This document shows, piece by piece, positions 22,719 to 34,693 of a stretch of DNA of 64,000 nt. A model generated the notes under the pieces. That model had not been told where the DNA came from, ran no database searches, and saw nothing but the letters and a program-made list of their open reading frames with translations. How positions within the stretch are numbered: position 1 is the first letter of the stretch; each line of letters starts with the position of its first letter. The stretch is from Albifimbria verrucaria (lineage: Eukaryota; Ascomycota; Sordariomycetes; Hypocreales; Stachybotryaceae). The stretch covers positions 1,054,001-1,118,000 of the forward strand of contig JAHREC010000030.1 in assembly GCA_020081605.1 (NCBI GenBank), in the 5' to 3' direction. The translations under genes were made by a program, and so were the position numbers.

Positions 22719-25702
22719 TTCGAGTGATCTCTTGTGGTTCACAGAGCTTGACTTGAGGCGGGATGAAGAGGAATCTCCAAAACACAACGAAGCTGCGATC
22801 CGGGCCTTCTTATGTCTCCTTCACGATCCCTGCCAGGGCGATGGCTTCGGCCATGTTTTCGGAAAGACAGGAAGGCTCGAGAATTAGGCTTTGACAAACT
22901 AACGCGGCTTTGACGATGTCGAGGTCAACGGAGCAAGTAGGCTCGCCTTGATGGGGTAAGTCTCGCCGTCGCCGCTCGCGCCGTAGGGAACACATCCGAA
23001 GGGACCTCTCGTGGACCGTGGACGGGTGAGAGGCGTTCCATTGGCCGGCAACCTGCCTCACAGGGGTGACCAAAATTGCCCAGACATTTCCAAGGGTAAC
23101 CCCATCACATAATTCACCACCCAAAACAGCCCGTGGCGAGAAACGGCGACTGCAATGTAACGGGTTCCAGCGGAGGACACGGCTCCTTGGCTAGGTCACA
23201 ACAAGCCAAGTCCAGCAAGGCATAGGAGTGGAGACAATATCGTTTGGCTCACGGAGAAGGCGGCGTCCTCTGCGGGGACATGGGAGAGAGAGGTCTCGAT
23301 CGAAGGACGATATGGGGAAACGGAGGAGACGTGTGCCCACGAGATTATTGCTATGCCTTGGCCCGGCCCGTTGACCCTCGACAGCATCCACACGCGTGCG
23401 TAACGAGAGGCCCCTCCCTCATCTCAACTCATGACGGCTGCATTTGCGCAGATTATGAAGCCCATTGTAATCGCATTGAATCGCCAGGCACCGACGCTCG
23501 ATCCCGCAACCGCTTTGCGGAACCGTTAGGAACAGAATAACGGCGTAACGGGCGCAGGGCTTGGCGAGTCGGCCAAGCGAAAAAGTTGGGGAAATATGGG
23601 GATGCGCTTTGGGGGTTCGTCGAGGCTAGCACCCATGCTAAGCTGTGGAGAAGCAGACCAAGAAGCCCAGAGCCGGTGCTCTTGTTCTAGTCCCACGAAT
23701 GGGGCCCCGGCATGGATGTGGCTGTCGAGTCTTGGCCCTTGGCGATCTGAGCAGGATAGATGAAGAGAAGATCACGGCAGGGAACAGGCAAGGCTTATCT
23801 AGCCAGAGCGACAATCGCAACCTGTTCCTGTTGCCGCGCCAGGAGCTTTTCCATTCAATCGGGATTCCTTGGCTCCAGGGACTCTCTTTCATATATGCTT
23901 ATACTGCACGACTTTACCAAAGAAAAACTGGCAGCGCAGCGACGATCGGTAACCAACGTCGGCTCAAGGAGGCCACACCCAAACAGGCACCGTATACAAA
24001 AGACCATTCGGCACTTCCCCTTGCAATCTAAACCCACTCACTGGCCACTTCGTACGGTGAATCCATTGGGCTGCCGTGGGTGTCACGCTCCCCACGAGAG
24101 CATTCGCGAAAATTGACAGACCCAGACCAGGGTCTCCCATGGTCGGAGGCGGACCGTGATGACCTCCGTTTCCGGATTGGGTAATTCAGTCATGATGCTC
24201 CGTCCCGAAAGCGTGGGAGTAGGGGAGCCCCTCTCTGCGCGTCTGTGTCTGCCGGGGCTTCTCCGCATGGATGGGGACGATCATTACTTGTGTGAGGAAA
24301 TGAAATGAAATGAGGCAAAAGAATTGGTGTCGCCTGGAACGTTGTTTTGTAGGTTGAGATATATGCCGGGCCGGTTGATGTGAGATGGTTGCGCACGGCA
24401 GATCATTCTCGAGATTCGCGTCTGGAAATGGGAAATAGCAATGAATCGTGTATGGGTTTATCCAATGGCGTTAAATTCGCATATTCTAGTTCCCTTTCTC
24501 CGGAGATCGAACAAAAGGTTGGTATGGAGGCTGTAGCCTATACCTTTCTCGCTCCAGATTGGATATCGATTGTTTCGCTGTACCTGCATCGAGTGGTGGA
24601 ATTGGGTGTACTAGACTAAGCCGGATTCTGCACACGGGTCAATCCAAAGTAGGACTCTAATGAATTGAACAAGCACAGAGAAGCTTGGGAAGGGATGCAC
24701 TCGTTGAAGCATTATTTCTGGCCGCCAGGAATGAACCTTTTACCCAACCACTACGTCCACCCAGCTCACTCTGCTGTGCTCAGATACTTCAATGTTATTA
24801 TATCGTACAGCCAGTATTTGGTCAAGCCACTTATTGACCAAATTGCCACGATGAGGCTGCCATGTACCATGGTGGTAAGCATGACACGAAGACATTGCCT
24901 AAAGGGAACATCTCTGGAGGCTGGACCCAATCAATGGTAGACCATCCACATATTTATCATGGATAATTTTATGCAAGATGGTTTAACGTATCCTTATCTT
25001 TCGCAACCGGCGAATCCCAAGTAAAAAGAGCTGAAAGTTACATAGCCCTTACGTTTTATGCGAATATTGTTAGGTAAAAGTTCAGTTATCAAACCAACAC
25101 CCACGGGTCAATAGACTACAGAGACTTCAACATTGAAAGCCGTACGGTTCTTCAGATTCTACAGGAACTTGATTTTTATATTATTCACATAATGGTATGC
25201 GCAACTATTTCTCCTCTTGCTTACCAAGCTTTGTCCCCATTTAGCTAGAAGCGGACCATGGGAGACACAAATTAGTACCGTCAGTAGAATGACAGCCCAT
25301 TCATCTAATCGGATGGTGCGTCATTTTCTCTGGGGACCCTTGTCTCCCTATATGGTAAGCTTTCACTTGGTAAACTGCCAAGGTAGGTAGTCTGCTGTCC
25401 CTCATCGATCTGCGATACTACCCTGAACTTGCCAAGTACTGGGCATATGAAGATCTTTTCGACATATCTGACCTTGTGTAAGTATTTAAAAACTATCAAC
25501 TGGCCTCAATGTGAGACAATGGGGATACTGCTAGATGTACAGCCGTAAGAAACACATATATTTCGAATAACATCGTGATATTGAATCGATTCCAGGCGCA
25601 AGACGAACACCGTAAAAGTCCACCTAGTGAGTTGATTCTTCAGTGCTATATGCGATTTTTTTATTCTTATTTTTCTTTCTTTCTTGGTTTCATACTGAAA
25701 AG
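22719..25702. other. Long upstream region of cel6A, then intergenic
   Basis: No gene is supported. The first 1.1 kb upstream of cel6A contains three GGCTAG hexamers. Several CT/AG-rich stretches and many short open frames occur, none with a motif. From about 24950 the DNA becomes A/T-richer towards the transporter gene. Confidence 0.5.
23189..23194 (+). promoter_or_regulatory. Candidate XlnR/Xyr1 site GGCTAG
   Basis: GGCTAG, a form of the GGCTAR consensus bound by fungal (hemi)cellulase activators, about 470 bp upstream of the cel6A ATG. Further copies are at 23624-23629 (plus strand) and 23799-23804 (minus strand). A hexamer occurs by chance easily, so the assignment rests on context. Confidence 0.3.
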
Positions 25703-26915
25703 TTACATCACTGAAAGCTTCTTCTCTTTCCGTTGCCAGTAATGCCATAAACCCATTGTAACCACCGTGGCCGGCGTTGCGACCGCCCAATACAACCAGA
25801 TCTTGCCCGACACTTTCCAGTTCCCATCGTCATCCAGATTGAAGAATGACATACTAAATACAGCTGATATGAGGGTAGCGGGTAGAAAGGCAGCAGTGAT
25901 AAAGGCTAGTGTCCTCATTGCCGCGCTGTCTGACTTGGCTGCTCTGTTTATTTGTAGCGAAAGGCCTGCGTCATACTGCGCAACGGTGTTGAAAGCAAGC
26001 TGGACTTCGTTCTTGAGACGCTCTGTATTGGACATGGATCGCAGGCGTAGACTCTTAAGCATTTGCCTGAAGAACTGCAGTCTCTCGTGGATGTCACGAT
26101 ATGCTGCGGCGTCTGAGGTACTCTCGGCTTCTGAATGTTGATGTAACATTTCCCCGGCAGTGTTAATGGCGAGATCTAATGTTTCAGAAACATGTATCGT
26201 ATGCCTCGCAAGCTCGTGGAGCATCACGTAGTCGGGAGTTGGCTTGGAGGTTGGTGTCCTGCCAAGCTCAACAGTTCTTATTTGAGTCCGAGCACCCCAG
26301 ACAGCATGGTCTTGTAGGTCTACGAGCTCTTCGACGAGGTATGGATGGAACCAGAAGGGATCCTCTACTTCTTTCGCCGTCAGACCGTCCAACGCTGGGC
26401 TGGGGAATCGGCTCGTAATCTCGAGTGGCGCGTCAAAGATGAGAATGGCTGCTGACTGCGTGGTTGAAGAACGCCAGTGCGTGTAGATATTCAATTTCAG
26501 CCATTTGTACTTTCCTCCGTGAAGGACTTCCTTGACAAGAAAACGAAACCAAGTACCTAATAGTTTTGTTAATGAGATCAGCAAGCTTGAGCGGGCATCA
26601 TTGATGAATACTTATTGTGCTTTCTTTCTGATCTTCGTCGACGGTCTTCCTTGAACCAAAGTAGCCGTTCGAGTTTCTACAATAATTCCTCCACCATAAC
26701 TTGGGCATTTTAAAGGCATTGCAGAACGCTGCAAGACACGTAGGACACCCGCGAATTCCATCGGCATTTGCCAGTCTGTGCAAAGTTAGTCATAAGCTCG
26801 CGTCTTCTAAATAATAGATTACTGACACTATCATAGCGTTACTGTCGCGAAATGCCAAGGCCTCTTCAACTTGTGCAGTCTTCAGATATTTTTCCGACGG
26901 CTTGATGCGCGGCAT
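25703..26915 (-). CDS. CorA-like (MIT family) divalent cation transporter
   Basis: Fungal CorA-like protein. Two C-terminal membrane segments are visible: AFITAAFLPATLISAVFSM and IWLYWAVATPATVVTMGLW. They follow a long helical domain (about residues 190-290) typical of the CorA stalk. The usual GMN signature after the first segment is absent (SMSFFNLDDDG), as in many fungal CorA-like proteins. The N-terminal part carries SNAMIVLANADGIRGCP and KLWWRNYCRNSNGYFGS. Exons 26915-26827, 26775-26612 and 26556-25703 sum to 1,107 nt (368 residues) with canonical splice sites and no frame break. The 5' end is uncertain: more coding-like sequence lies upstream (about 27100-26950), possibly another exon. 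The likely role is Mg2+ or other metal uptake, or a related membrane function; substrate unknown. Confidence 0.75.
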
Positions 26916-27939
26916 CCATGTTTTCGACTCTATCCCAGGTTAGCAATAGAATGGGTCGCTCAAGACGCGGCTTCAAACCATGTTTCCATTCCCAAACAAC
27001 TAAGGCGTTGCAATGATGGGTAATAGGTGGTCGTGGAGGTTTAGATGCGGCGACAGCCATGACGCTGGCCAGGCAGTGAGCGTGAGCTCGGAACTCAGAA
27101 AGCAGAACCAATAAGCGGTATTTTGCTGCGCAAGACCGGGCAATAGTTCTTGAGGCGGAGACCTTCACCCGCTCAATTTATATCGCGCGATTTTGAAGCG
27201 GGCTGGATGTGCCTCAATGCTGGGTTACACGTCGTCTACGATGAAGTCGTGACACAACAGTGTTGGTCGGTGAATGCTTGCTTTACAATGAGGAGGCTCA
27301 GCGCCTAATGCACTGCCATCCATCGCTGGCCACTCATATGCGCCGACTGCCCCATTCATGGATCGCCAGCTCATCAGGCGGCGATTGAGGCTGAGCGAGC
27401 TGTGGTTCGTCACATGGCTTGTGGGGTTGGACAGTAGGCAGACACGAGCCTTGCTCTCAAGATTAAGATACGACAATCACGGCCATTTCTATAAGGTCAT
27501 GATAGTTATCGCCATGGATTTGGTCTTGTTGTGTGCGGTTACCCCTCTGAATACCCTTGTCACCGAACCCACATCCTACGTGGTTTACCCCAGCCTTGTC
27601 AGCATCGTCACATAGCATCGGCGATAGTGGCGGTAGTGTCGCAAACAAGATTTCCTGTGCTCTATTCACTAATAAAATCATCAAATAAACTCAGTGATTG
27701 CAGGTATTTGCGGATTGGCATGATATTCGCTCTCAACCGTGGACAAGGCTCTCTGGGCACATGCTGAGTATCAGGTTGTTTATGCCAAGTTATTATGTAG
27801 TATAGGATGTTTTACTATTTCTATTAGGATACAAGACCTTATTAAATAGAAGTTGTAGAAAATATGTACAACCTCTTCAGTTTATTACCTTGTTCCTGCA
27901 AATTCGTCATATTTCTAGTCATTTTTCTTAAACATTTTG

Positions 27940-27995
27940 TTGATTGACGGTTGAGATGTCTACGCTAGGTATGCGGAATTTCTCTCTTCCCACTG
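27940..27995 (+). repeat. Dispersed repeat, copy 1
   Basis: Contains CGCTAGGTATGCGGAATTTC after TTGAGAT. The counterpart at 49110-49165 contains CGCTAGGTATATGCGGAATT after TTGAGAT. The flanks look distantly alike over about 150 bp, with a T-rich stretch upstream in both. Confidence 0.5.
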
Positions 27996-28439
27996 TTGAA
28001 ACCGTTTCCTTAGTCTTATCAGAACGTATCGAAGAGCGATTGTTGGCTAGCCCATTGCTCCTTGGATTGTGGGCTAGCTCTGGTTAGGGGCAAAATAATT
28101 GCCATATCCATAGGAGCCTCATCTCCACTTCTCCAACCGACCACCCACTCTCTCGAATCAAGGAGGCAAGAAAGTCAATGAACCGCTGAATTGATGTAAA
28201 TTTGATAATAAAAAGCTCTGGTTCTTAAATTTTGGCTAGCTCGCCTTTCAATCAAGGCCATGGAAAGGAAATTTTATGTCTTCGAGGACGAAGAGGAAGG
28301 CGTACCGGTAATGATGAGACTGACCAAGAATGGAGGTATGCTCGGAAAGCTAAGCTAATGTTTGGACTAATACTGAATCAATATTAAATCTTACTTATAA
28401 TCATCTGAGACAATTCTCTTTGATACTCAAGAAAGCCAA

Positions 28440-28515
28440 AAGGACGAGCGAAGAGCATGCGGTGCTCGAGCAGAAGTGAGAAAGATACCTAGGGCAGCGT
28501 CCGCTTTACTTCTGT
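28440..28515 (+). repeat. Dispersed repeat pair 2, left copy
   Basis: Aligns with 33175-33250: shared blocks are GAAGAGCA, GCTC-AGCAGAAGTG and GCTTT-CTTCT in the same order and spacing. Differences are mostly C/T and G/A. Confidence 0.55.
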
Positions 28516-28739
28516 AATGGAATGATGATTGGATTTATCAACGGCTGGTCAGTCATCTCACTGTAAAACTAAACTAGCCAAAGCGTAATGCATCTTTTAA
28601 TGATGTGCTCTTGACACCTTTAACCTACTGCGTGCGTGGAGCCCTGCCCAATGCGACGGTGTTACTGACCCGGTTGCCTCAAGCCCTGATGATTGTGATA
28701 TCGAGCGTAGCGAGGCCGGCTCGATGCAATCGCCGCCGG

Positions 28740-28820
28740 AGGCATTGACGTTGCCTTTGACACACGTTACAGCCCACCTGACTTTCCGCTCTGCTTACCC
28801 CTACGGAAAGGGCTCACGTT
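28740..28820 (+). repeat. Dispersed repeat pair 3, left copy
   Basis: Aligns with 34225-34310 through TTGACGTTGCCTTTGA and CTCTGCTTACCCCTACGGAA. It lies beyond pair 2 in both places, so pairs 2 and 3 belong to one longer element. Confidence 0.6.
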
Positions 28821-29370
28821 CCTATATTGACAAACAGTGATCTTGTAGAATTGATGACGCGCCGTTGCTAACAAGATACTCATTTTAATTGTCTAAAGCC
28901 AGCAAAGCAATTTCCCGTGTCAAGAACATGGCAAGTCTCGTACTCAAAGGGATTCCGCCAACATTTTTCCATTATTTCCACCTGCCAGCACACTGGCCAG
29001 TTCTCTCCTGTGAGCAACTTGGCTCACTCACGTGGTCAGGCCTTCGCCAACTGGTAGAGCTGCTAGGCTGGCAAATGTTTATTGCCGCACGTCTGCATCG
29101 ATCCTTCATCTCCACTCCTCCAACAACCCGTGTTCACAAGATATTGCATCGCTTCATTTGGATGCCTTTCAATACCCTTGGAGGAGCTGCATGCACGTGA
29201 CAGTTTGTGCATGTTCTCTTGTTTTCACTCCTTTCCCTTTTCTGTTCTATTTCCATATCTTTCGCATACAACGCGGCGTGGTGCTTCATCCACATCGTCA
29301 TCGTAGGCTGTCATCTCACTCATGCATTGATCACTGGCTAACCATCACGCGTACCAGGACGACATCGAAC

Positions 29371-32300
29371 ATGGAGGACCCATTCTGCCAGCGTTGCATC
29401 ACCGATCTGCCCGTCACAGCGAAATGCTCGGGGTACCAGGGTATTAATGAGCTCGCCTTTGCTCCGTTCCTCCAACGTGGATGCAACCGTACGCCTCACC
29501 TGGTCGTCCCCATCTCCGAGAGGTTGACGTACGGAAGATTCTTGATCGGCGTCTCACCTACTGGATACCCTGTAGTTGCAAGGTGCCATAACCGTCAGAA
29601 GAAGGACCTGGACGAGAACACCCCAACGTCTGCTGCTTTGGCAGTCACGTCTTGGTCAGCATTTACGGAACCATGCTAAATACAACGAACTTCATCCCCT
29701 CAGCACAGTCTTCAGCTCGAAGCGTCTTCTCGACCTCAAGTTGGTGGCCATGGCGAATCGCCCACCCCAGTACGGCAAGTCTTTGCCGCCAAAGTCGCCA
29801 GAGTTGAAGCAAGAGGATGCCATGCTGAGACAGCTCTTCTTTGAAGGCTTGGAGCACCGAGATGAAGGCAATTTGCTAGATCAGGCTGTGGCTTTTCGCC
29901 AACACGACTTCAACACTTCCCGCTGCACCCGGCATCTGCCGTGGAGTCACAGCCGTACTCGGACAAGCAGGAGCAGAACGCCATGGTCCGGTACCCTTAT
30001 TTTGTCTTCCCTGCGTTTGGTATGACTGGCCAGGACTTCAGCAATACTGTCTAGGATGCAGCTGGCCAGTTCCAGGGTTGCCACGAAACCACGTTCATTT
30101 CCCGCGTTCAGGTTATTTACGCCGTCCTCTTGTACTTCTGGATCATGGATGACCCTGAAAGGCGAGCTGGAGATATACGCAAGGCCTCAGATGGAGCTTT
30201 GCCAGACGTCGATCTGGGTGTGTTCATCGCTTACTTTCCGACTTGGCTGAAGTTCCACGAACTATTTCGACTTGGCGCCTACACTCACCCGTTCGATTTC
30301 ATTTCTGAGCAATACAAAAATGGCTGCAGGGCCTCCGAGGAATACAGGGTTTTCAATCATGATTGGGACACTGAATTTTCTGAGCTAAAATCCAATATGA
30401 CACCGTTCGCATATTTGAGCCCGGCTATGCAAGAAGGCTCCGCGCTCGCTGGTCCTTTTCTTCCCAGCACTTGGTCTCTGAGTGATATTCACCACTACAT
30501 GGGATTGGGGTCAATTTGGACCATTGGATTGCCAGTTTTGCCTGCATCCGTTGTAGAATTTGGCAACCCATACTCCATGTACTGCTTTGTTGCCTACCCA
30601 GAAGAGTGGCAAGATGAGCTGGCAAGCCCAGGCATACGTGTTGAATCCGTTCTTGCCGAGTCTTTTGATACGTCTTTCAAGATCCATGTTGACGAGGACC
30701 TCGTTCAACAATCTTGGCCATACATCTTCGACTCCGCATATCTCGCCCAAGCGCGCATTGAGTACTCTGTCCTCCATATCGGAGCTAAACTTGGGACTTC
30801 CTCAGTGCAAGGTAACCCGGGATGGACCTCACATCTGCCCGGGAAATACGATACCATTTGCGTCAAGTATGGTGGTCATAATCTCTCAAGCCTACTGCTT
30901 GAAGTGAACGCTGCAGCCAAATGTATGCAGGATCCTACTCGTTCTGCTTCTTTCGCCGACAATCTCAAGAGCCAAATCGAAACTAATTCCATCGCACCTC
31001 TCGGATCCCAGCCACTGTTTGGAATACCTCTCATACTTAATGAAGAAACAGATGATGACCCGTGGGAGTTGGAATCGATTCCCATACAACATGATACCTT
31101 TGAGGCCCGTACTGCTTCCACCAGTACCCCGGTCCTCCTGGATATCCCGACGCCAGCTCCGATACACTACCTTATGACGCACAAATGGGACGAGTCCCCA
31201 GTTCCGAAGGGAATTCCACGCCACCGGCTTCCTCAAGAGGTCAAGATGTGTCCTCCCAAACTCTGAGAGACGACTTCGCCAAGGCTATGCAAGATATCGA
31301 AAGTCTCAAGACAAGTTATAACGTCATGGAGAAAAGATTTGACGAGGCCATCACTGAAAAAGGCCAGTCATGTGCTGGAGTTGCTGCACTGCGGTCCCAA
31401 CAGTCTGCTGAGAATAGCAGATTGGATCAACTTGACTCTGGTTCATTGGGAAATTCTGATGAAAATACCATGCGCACTCTGCGAGTGAGCCTGGCCAATG
31501 AGACAGCCAAGCTTGCCAGAATGACTGTTCAACTTAACACCTCGAGGCAGAAGTGTGATAGGCTTGAGAAAGAGATCAGCTTGAGTAAAGAGGTCGCAGA
31601 CAACTTAGAGGCAAGGCAGAGACTCCTCACTTCACTCACCAAAGACTACGAACACCTCCAAGAGGCTCATAAGGAGATGACTGATCAAATGGCCGGGCTT
31701 ATTGCCAAGATCAAGGACGTGAAAGAGTTGCAGTATTATATTGAGTCTACCAATATGCTGAAACGACATTTAGAGTCTCACCGGGCTGATGCTGCTGAGA
31801 TTCATAACTTGCGCGAGGAGAACGCTTCCCTTAAGAGCCAACTTGACGAGTGGGCCGGCTGCACTGAAGGAGAACCAACCCATGATACAAGTTCTGTCGC
31901 AATAGAACGCGCGACATTGAAGCGCGAGGCAGAGACGCAGCTCTTCGACGGAAGAAAGAGAATGCGTGTTATGAAGAGAGCCGTGCTACCTGAGCTTGAC
32001 ACATACTCTCGAGCTGATTCCCATCAATACTTTTCCATTGTCCATCACCACGTTCTCAGAATCGCTGCGCGCGGTGGCTTGATTAACCCCACTCACTTCG
32101 AAGTTGGTCAACACGGCCAAATTTGTCTTAGCAAGGAAGGCATTGAGAGAGCTGAGCTCTTCGACAAGCATCAGACACATCGTAAGGTCATTGAGGCCTA
32201 TATTGCCCCTAAGAACAAGGAAGCATCAAGCAAGATTTGGAACCTACTTCTGGACCATGGCCTAACTGTGCAAGGCCACTCATCACTAATGACACTGATC

Positions 32301-32716
32301 CATGGGTTACAAGGCGATAAACTGATGACAGTGGGGATCTTACTGATGGGCTTCAGAAGGTCGACGAAGAAACAAGGGAAGCTGTCCTTAAATTGAAGGA
32401 CTTGGCCAGAATTACTGCGGAGCAAAATGATATGTATTTGCACGAGGATCACTGGGCGGAGATTACTAACATAACCAAGCAACTCTACGTCAAGCATGGC
32501 ACTCAGAAGTTTACATTGGAAACAAAGATAGCGCTTGCAAACCCGTCGACTGGTGCCCCTCGCCTTGCGATGGCAAGCTTCTTGAGAAGCATTGCACGTA
32601 AGTATGAGCTCCTAGCGCAGGTTCGTAAGATGATTCAGGAGGATGCTATTGTACCATTTTATCTTCGTGCGCCTGAAGCGCTTGCTGATGTTCTCCATAA
32701 GGGTTTCGAGACTTGA
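29371..32716 (+). CDS. Large orphan protein with coiled coil
   Basis: ATG in good context after a pyrimidine-rich leader. The coding frame changes five times, each explained by one missing base (29621-29624, 29696-29699, near 29912, 31196-31199, 32333-32336). Adding five bases gives 3,351 nt, exactly 1,117 codons, and no intron is needed. One in-frame TAG at 30052-30054 (probably from CAG) is not explained this way. Regions: N-terminal Cys pair (CQRCITD); a globular, Trp/Tyr-rich part (about 250-600); a low-complexity hinge; a long coiled coil (about 640-850, for example RQKCDRLEKEISLSKEVADN); and a helical C-terminal domain. I recognise no family. A role in a structural or regulatory complex is only a guess. 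The gene sits between diverged repeats, so it may belong to a mobile or rapidly evolving segment. Confidence 0.6.
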
Positions 32717-33174
32717 TATGGTTCAGATCAAGGTGGCTGGGTTGCGGAGGTTTGACGTTGACTTATTCAACATTCGGATGGGAGTTTGAGGGCAGTTGGG
32801 GTTGCTGGAAGCAAGATCAGTGATACGGATGAAGCTTTAAGGGTTAACGGACTTTGCTTTCCACGCAACTAAGATAGAGGCCTCCCTTGGTCGCACTCTG
32901 AGCACTTCTCACTCTAGTGCAACCAGCCGTGTAAACTTTTGCTAAGATTGCCAAGGTGTAGCTTGAATTAAGACTTTAAACTTGAAACGTGCATACCTAC
33001 TCATCCTCCCGAATCTTGTGTTTGTATCATGACCTTGAGGGCACGCAGGCATACTACGCAACAATGCCATTCTCCACAAGTACGCAGGGCCTTTGCACAA
33101 CGGCCATAGGGGGCAATTATCCCTCTATGTCGTTATTTTCTCCAGAAAGAAAATTAATTAATTAATCAAAGCGA

Positions 33175-33250
33175 AGGAACGGGTGAAGAGCACACAACGC
33201 TCAAGCAGAAGTGGAAAACAAGCCTATGGCAGCTTCTGCTTTGCTTCTTT
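33175..33250 (+). repeat. Dispersed repeat pair 2, right copy
   Basis: Counterpart of 28440-28515, in the same orientation, about 4.7 kb away. Confidence 0.55.
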
Positions 33251-34224
33251 ATTAGGTGGATAACCGGTTTTGGGTGTATATATAGCATCGGCGATTGATT
33301 GATAGTTTAATAGCGTGAGGTTATGGGTTACAGGTCAATGTGTCTTCATAAAAGTTGTTCTCAATATATTTTCCATCTACTGTCTGCCTCGAGCCCTAAT
33401 GTTCATGAAATATTCTCTTTTATCTCTCTGTTTTCTTTTCTTTATCTTTTTAAAAATAATGTATCTACTTAAGAGGTAAGATTATAAACCTCTCTATGTT
33501 CATAACCAACCAACTCTCCTACAATTATGCTTACCTTGTTGCGGGGTTTACTGCTTCTTTTCCCCTCCTGCATTCACATCATCCCATAAGAATATATATC
33601 TCTATTCATTAGATCTATTAAAGATGTCCAATAGCAATATTAATCACCCAGAAATTATCGGTACTTACTTATTCTTTAATCCTCACATCTTCACAGGCTA
33701 ATGATCCTAGATACGAGGAAGGACGCGTCGCCTCAGCAAGGCCTCAGCAAAACTAATACTGACACACCCGTCGACGAATCTCAATGGGTGGTTGTTAAAC
33801 CACCTACCAATGTTAACTCAGACGGAATATTCAACGAGGAAGAAGCCTGCAATCAGGATCATATACATAGGGACTCAACATCCGCACACTTTGATCTGCA
33901 TCTCGGCTGGGGAAGATGGAAATGGAAGGTATTGTGTATCGATTATAATCGGACGAAGACAAGTGGTAATCATGGCAGCGGTAAATGATGATTTAAGGGG
34001 CCTCAAGTTTCACTATACCTAACCATTTATATAATGCTACTACCTAACCTCTTCTCTTTTTAATACCAGCAAATGAAGAGTAATACGGAATAGGCGTCTT
34101 TTCACCATGCATTTTAGAGGTCCGTGACAGATGTTTTATAAGTGTAGCGAGCTTGATGTATGTAATCGCTGCAGGAGGCACTTACTAGGCGCCTTGACGG
34201 TCATGATGCCCCGGCGATCCCGAT

Positions 34225-34310
34225 TTCTAGGGCCCTTGACGTTGCCTTTGAGATACCTTAGAGCTTACCATGCTTTCCTCTGCTTACCCCTACGGAAGGG
34301 GTTGCGTTTC
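34225..34310 (+). repeat. Dispersed repeat pair 3, right copy
   Basis: Counterpart of 28740-28820, in the same orientation, about 5.5 kb away. Confidence 0.6.
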
Positions 34311-34693
34311 CAAACTGGCCAGCTTGGATTGCAGCTTTGTCGCCCAAATAAAAGGCTTGACCTATACGCAAGAATGACACAATCACACTTTCCGTGGTCG
34401 TTCGAAACAGTGATTTGGATTCTCGCTATGAGAAGAACCCGTTCTGTCTCCAGACCAGATCTAGTCCCCATTCAAGGAGCAATGAGCTGGCCAGCAATGG
34501 CTCTCCAATGTGGTTTGGGATGATTAAAAATACGACTTCACGTACTAAAAGAAAATGAGGCTCGATGCAAGATATTAAATATCTATCAGCAGCAGCTCTA
34601 CTAATTGGCAAAGCGCCAGCCGCGTGAGCGAGCCAGGTGTTAATCAAGTGACCTATCCACAGGAGTTTACTTTTTGCATATTAAGCTGTTTCC

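Larger units (their letters stand above)
26916..29370. other. Intergenic with diverged repeats
   Basis: Possible upstream exon of the transporter at 26950-27100. From 27800 it holds repeat segments: 27940-27995 resembles 49110-49165, 28440-28515 resembles 33175-33250, and 28740-28820 resembles 34225-34310. The last 150 bp before 29371 are pyrimidine-rich, a plausible promoter for the orphan gene. Confidence 0.5.
32717..34693. other. Intergenic with right-hand repeats
   Basis: Holds the right-hand copies of the repeats (33175-33250 and 34225-34310). An ATG-led plus frame at 33701-33988 has no recognisable motif. A/T-rich pyrimidine tracts occur at 33410-33500. No transposase or RNA gene was seen. 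Confidence 0.5.

Noticed and set aside
33701..33988. Open frame between repeats
   Set aside because: A possible upstream exon gives a stop after splicing, there is no motif, and it lies in repeat-rich DNA.
27800..34400. LTR retrotransposon or DNA transposon carrying the orphan
   Set aside because: No reverse transcriptase, integrase or transposase motif, and the repeat blocks are not at clean ends. Left as an unexplained repeat structure.
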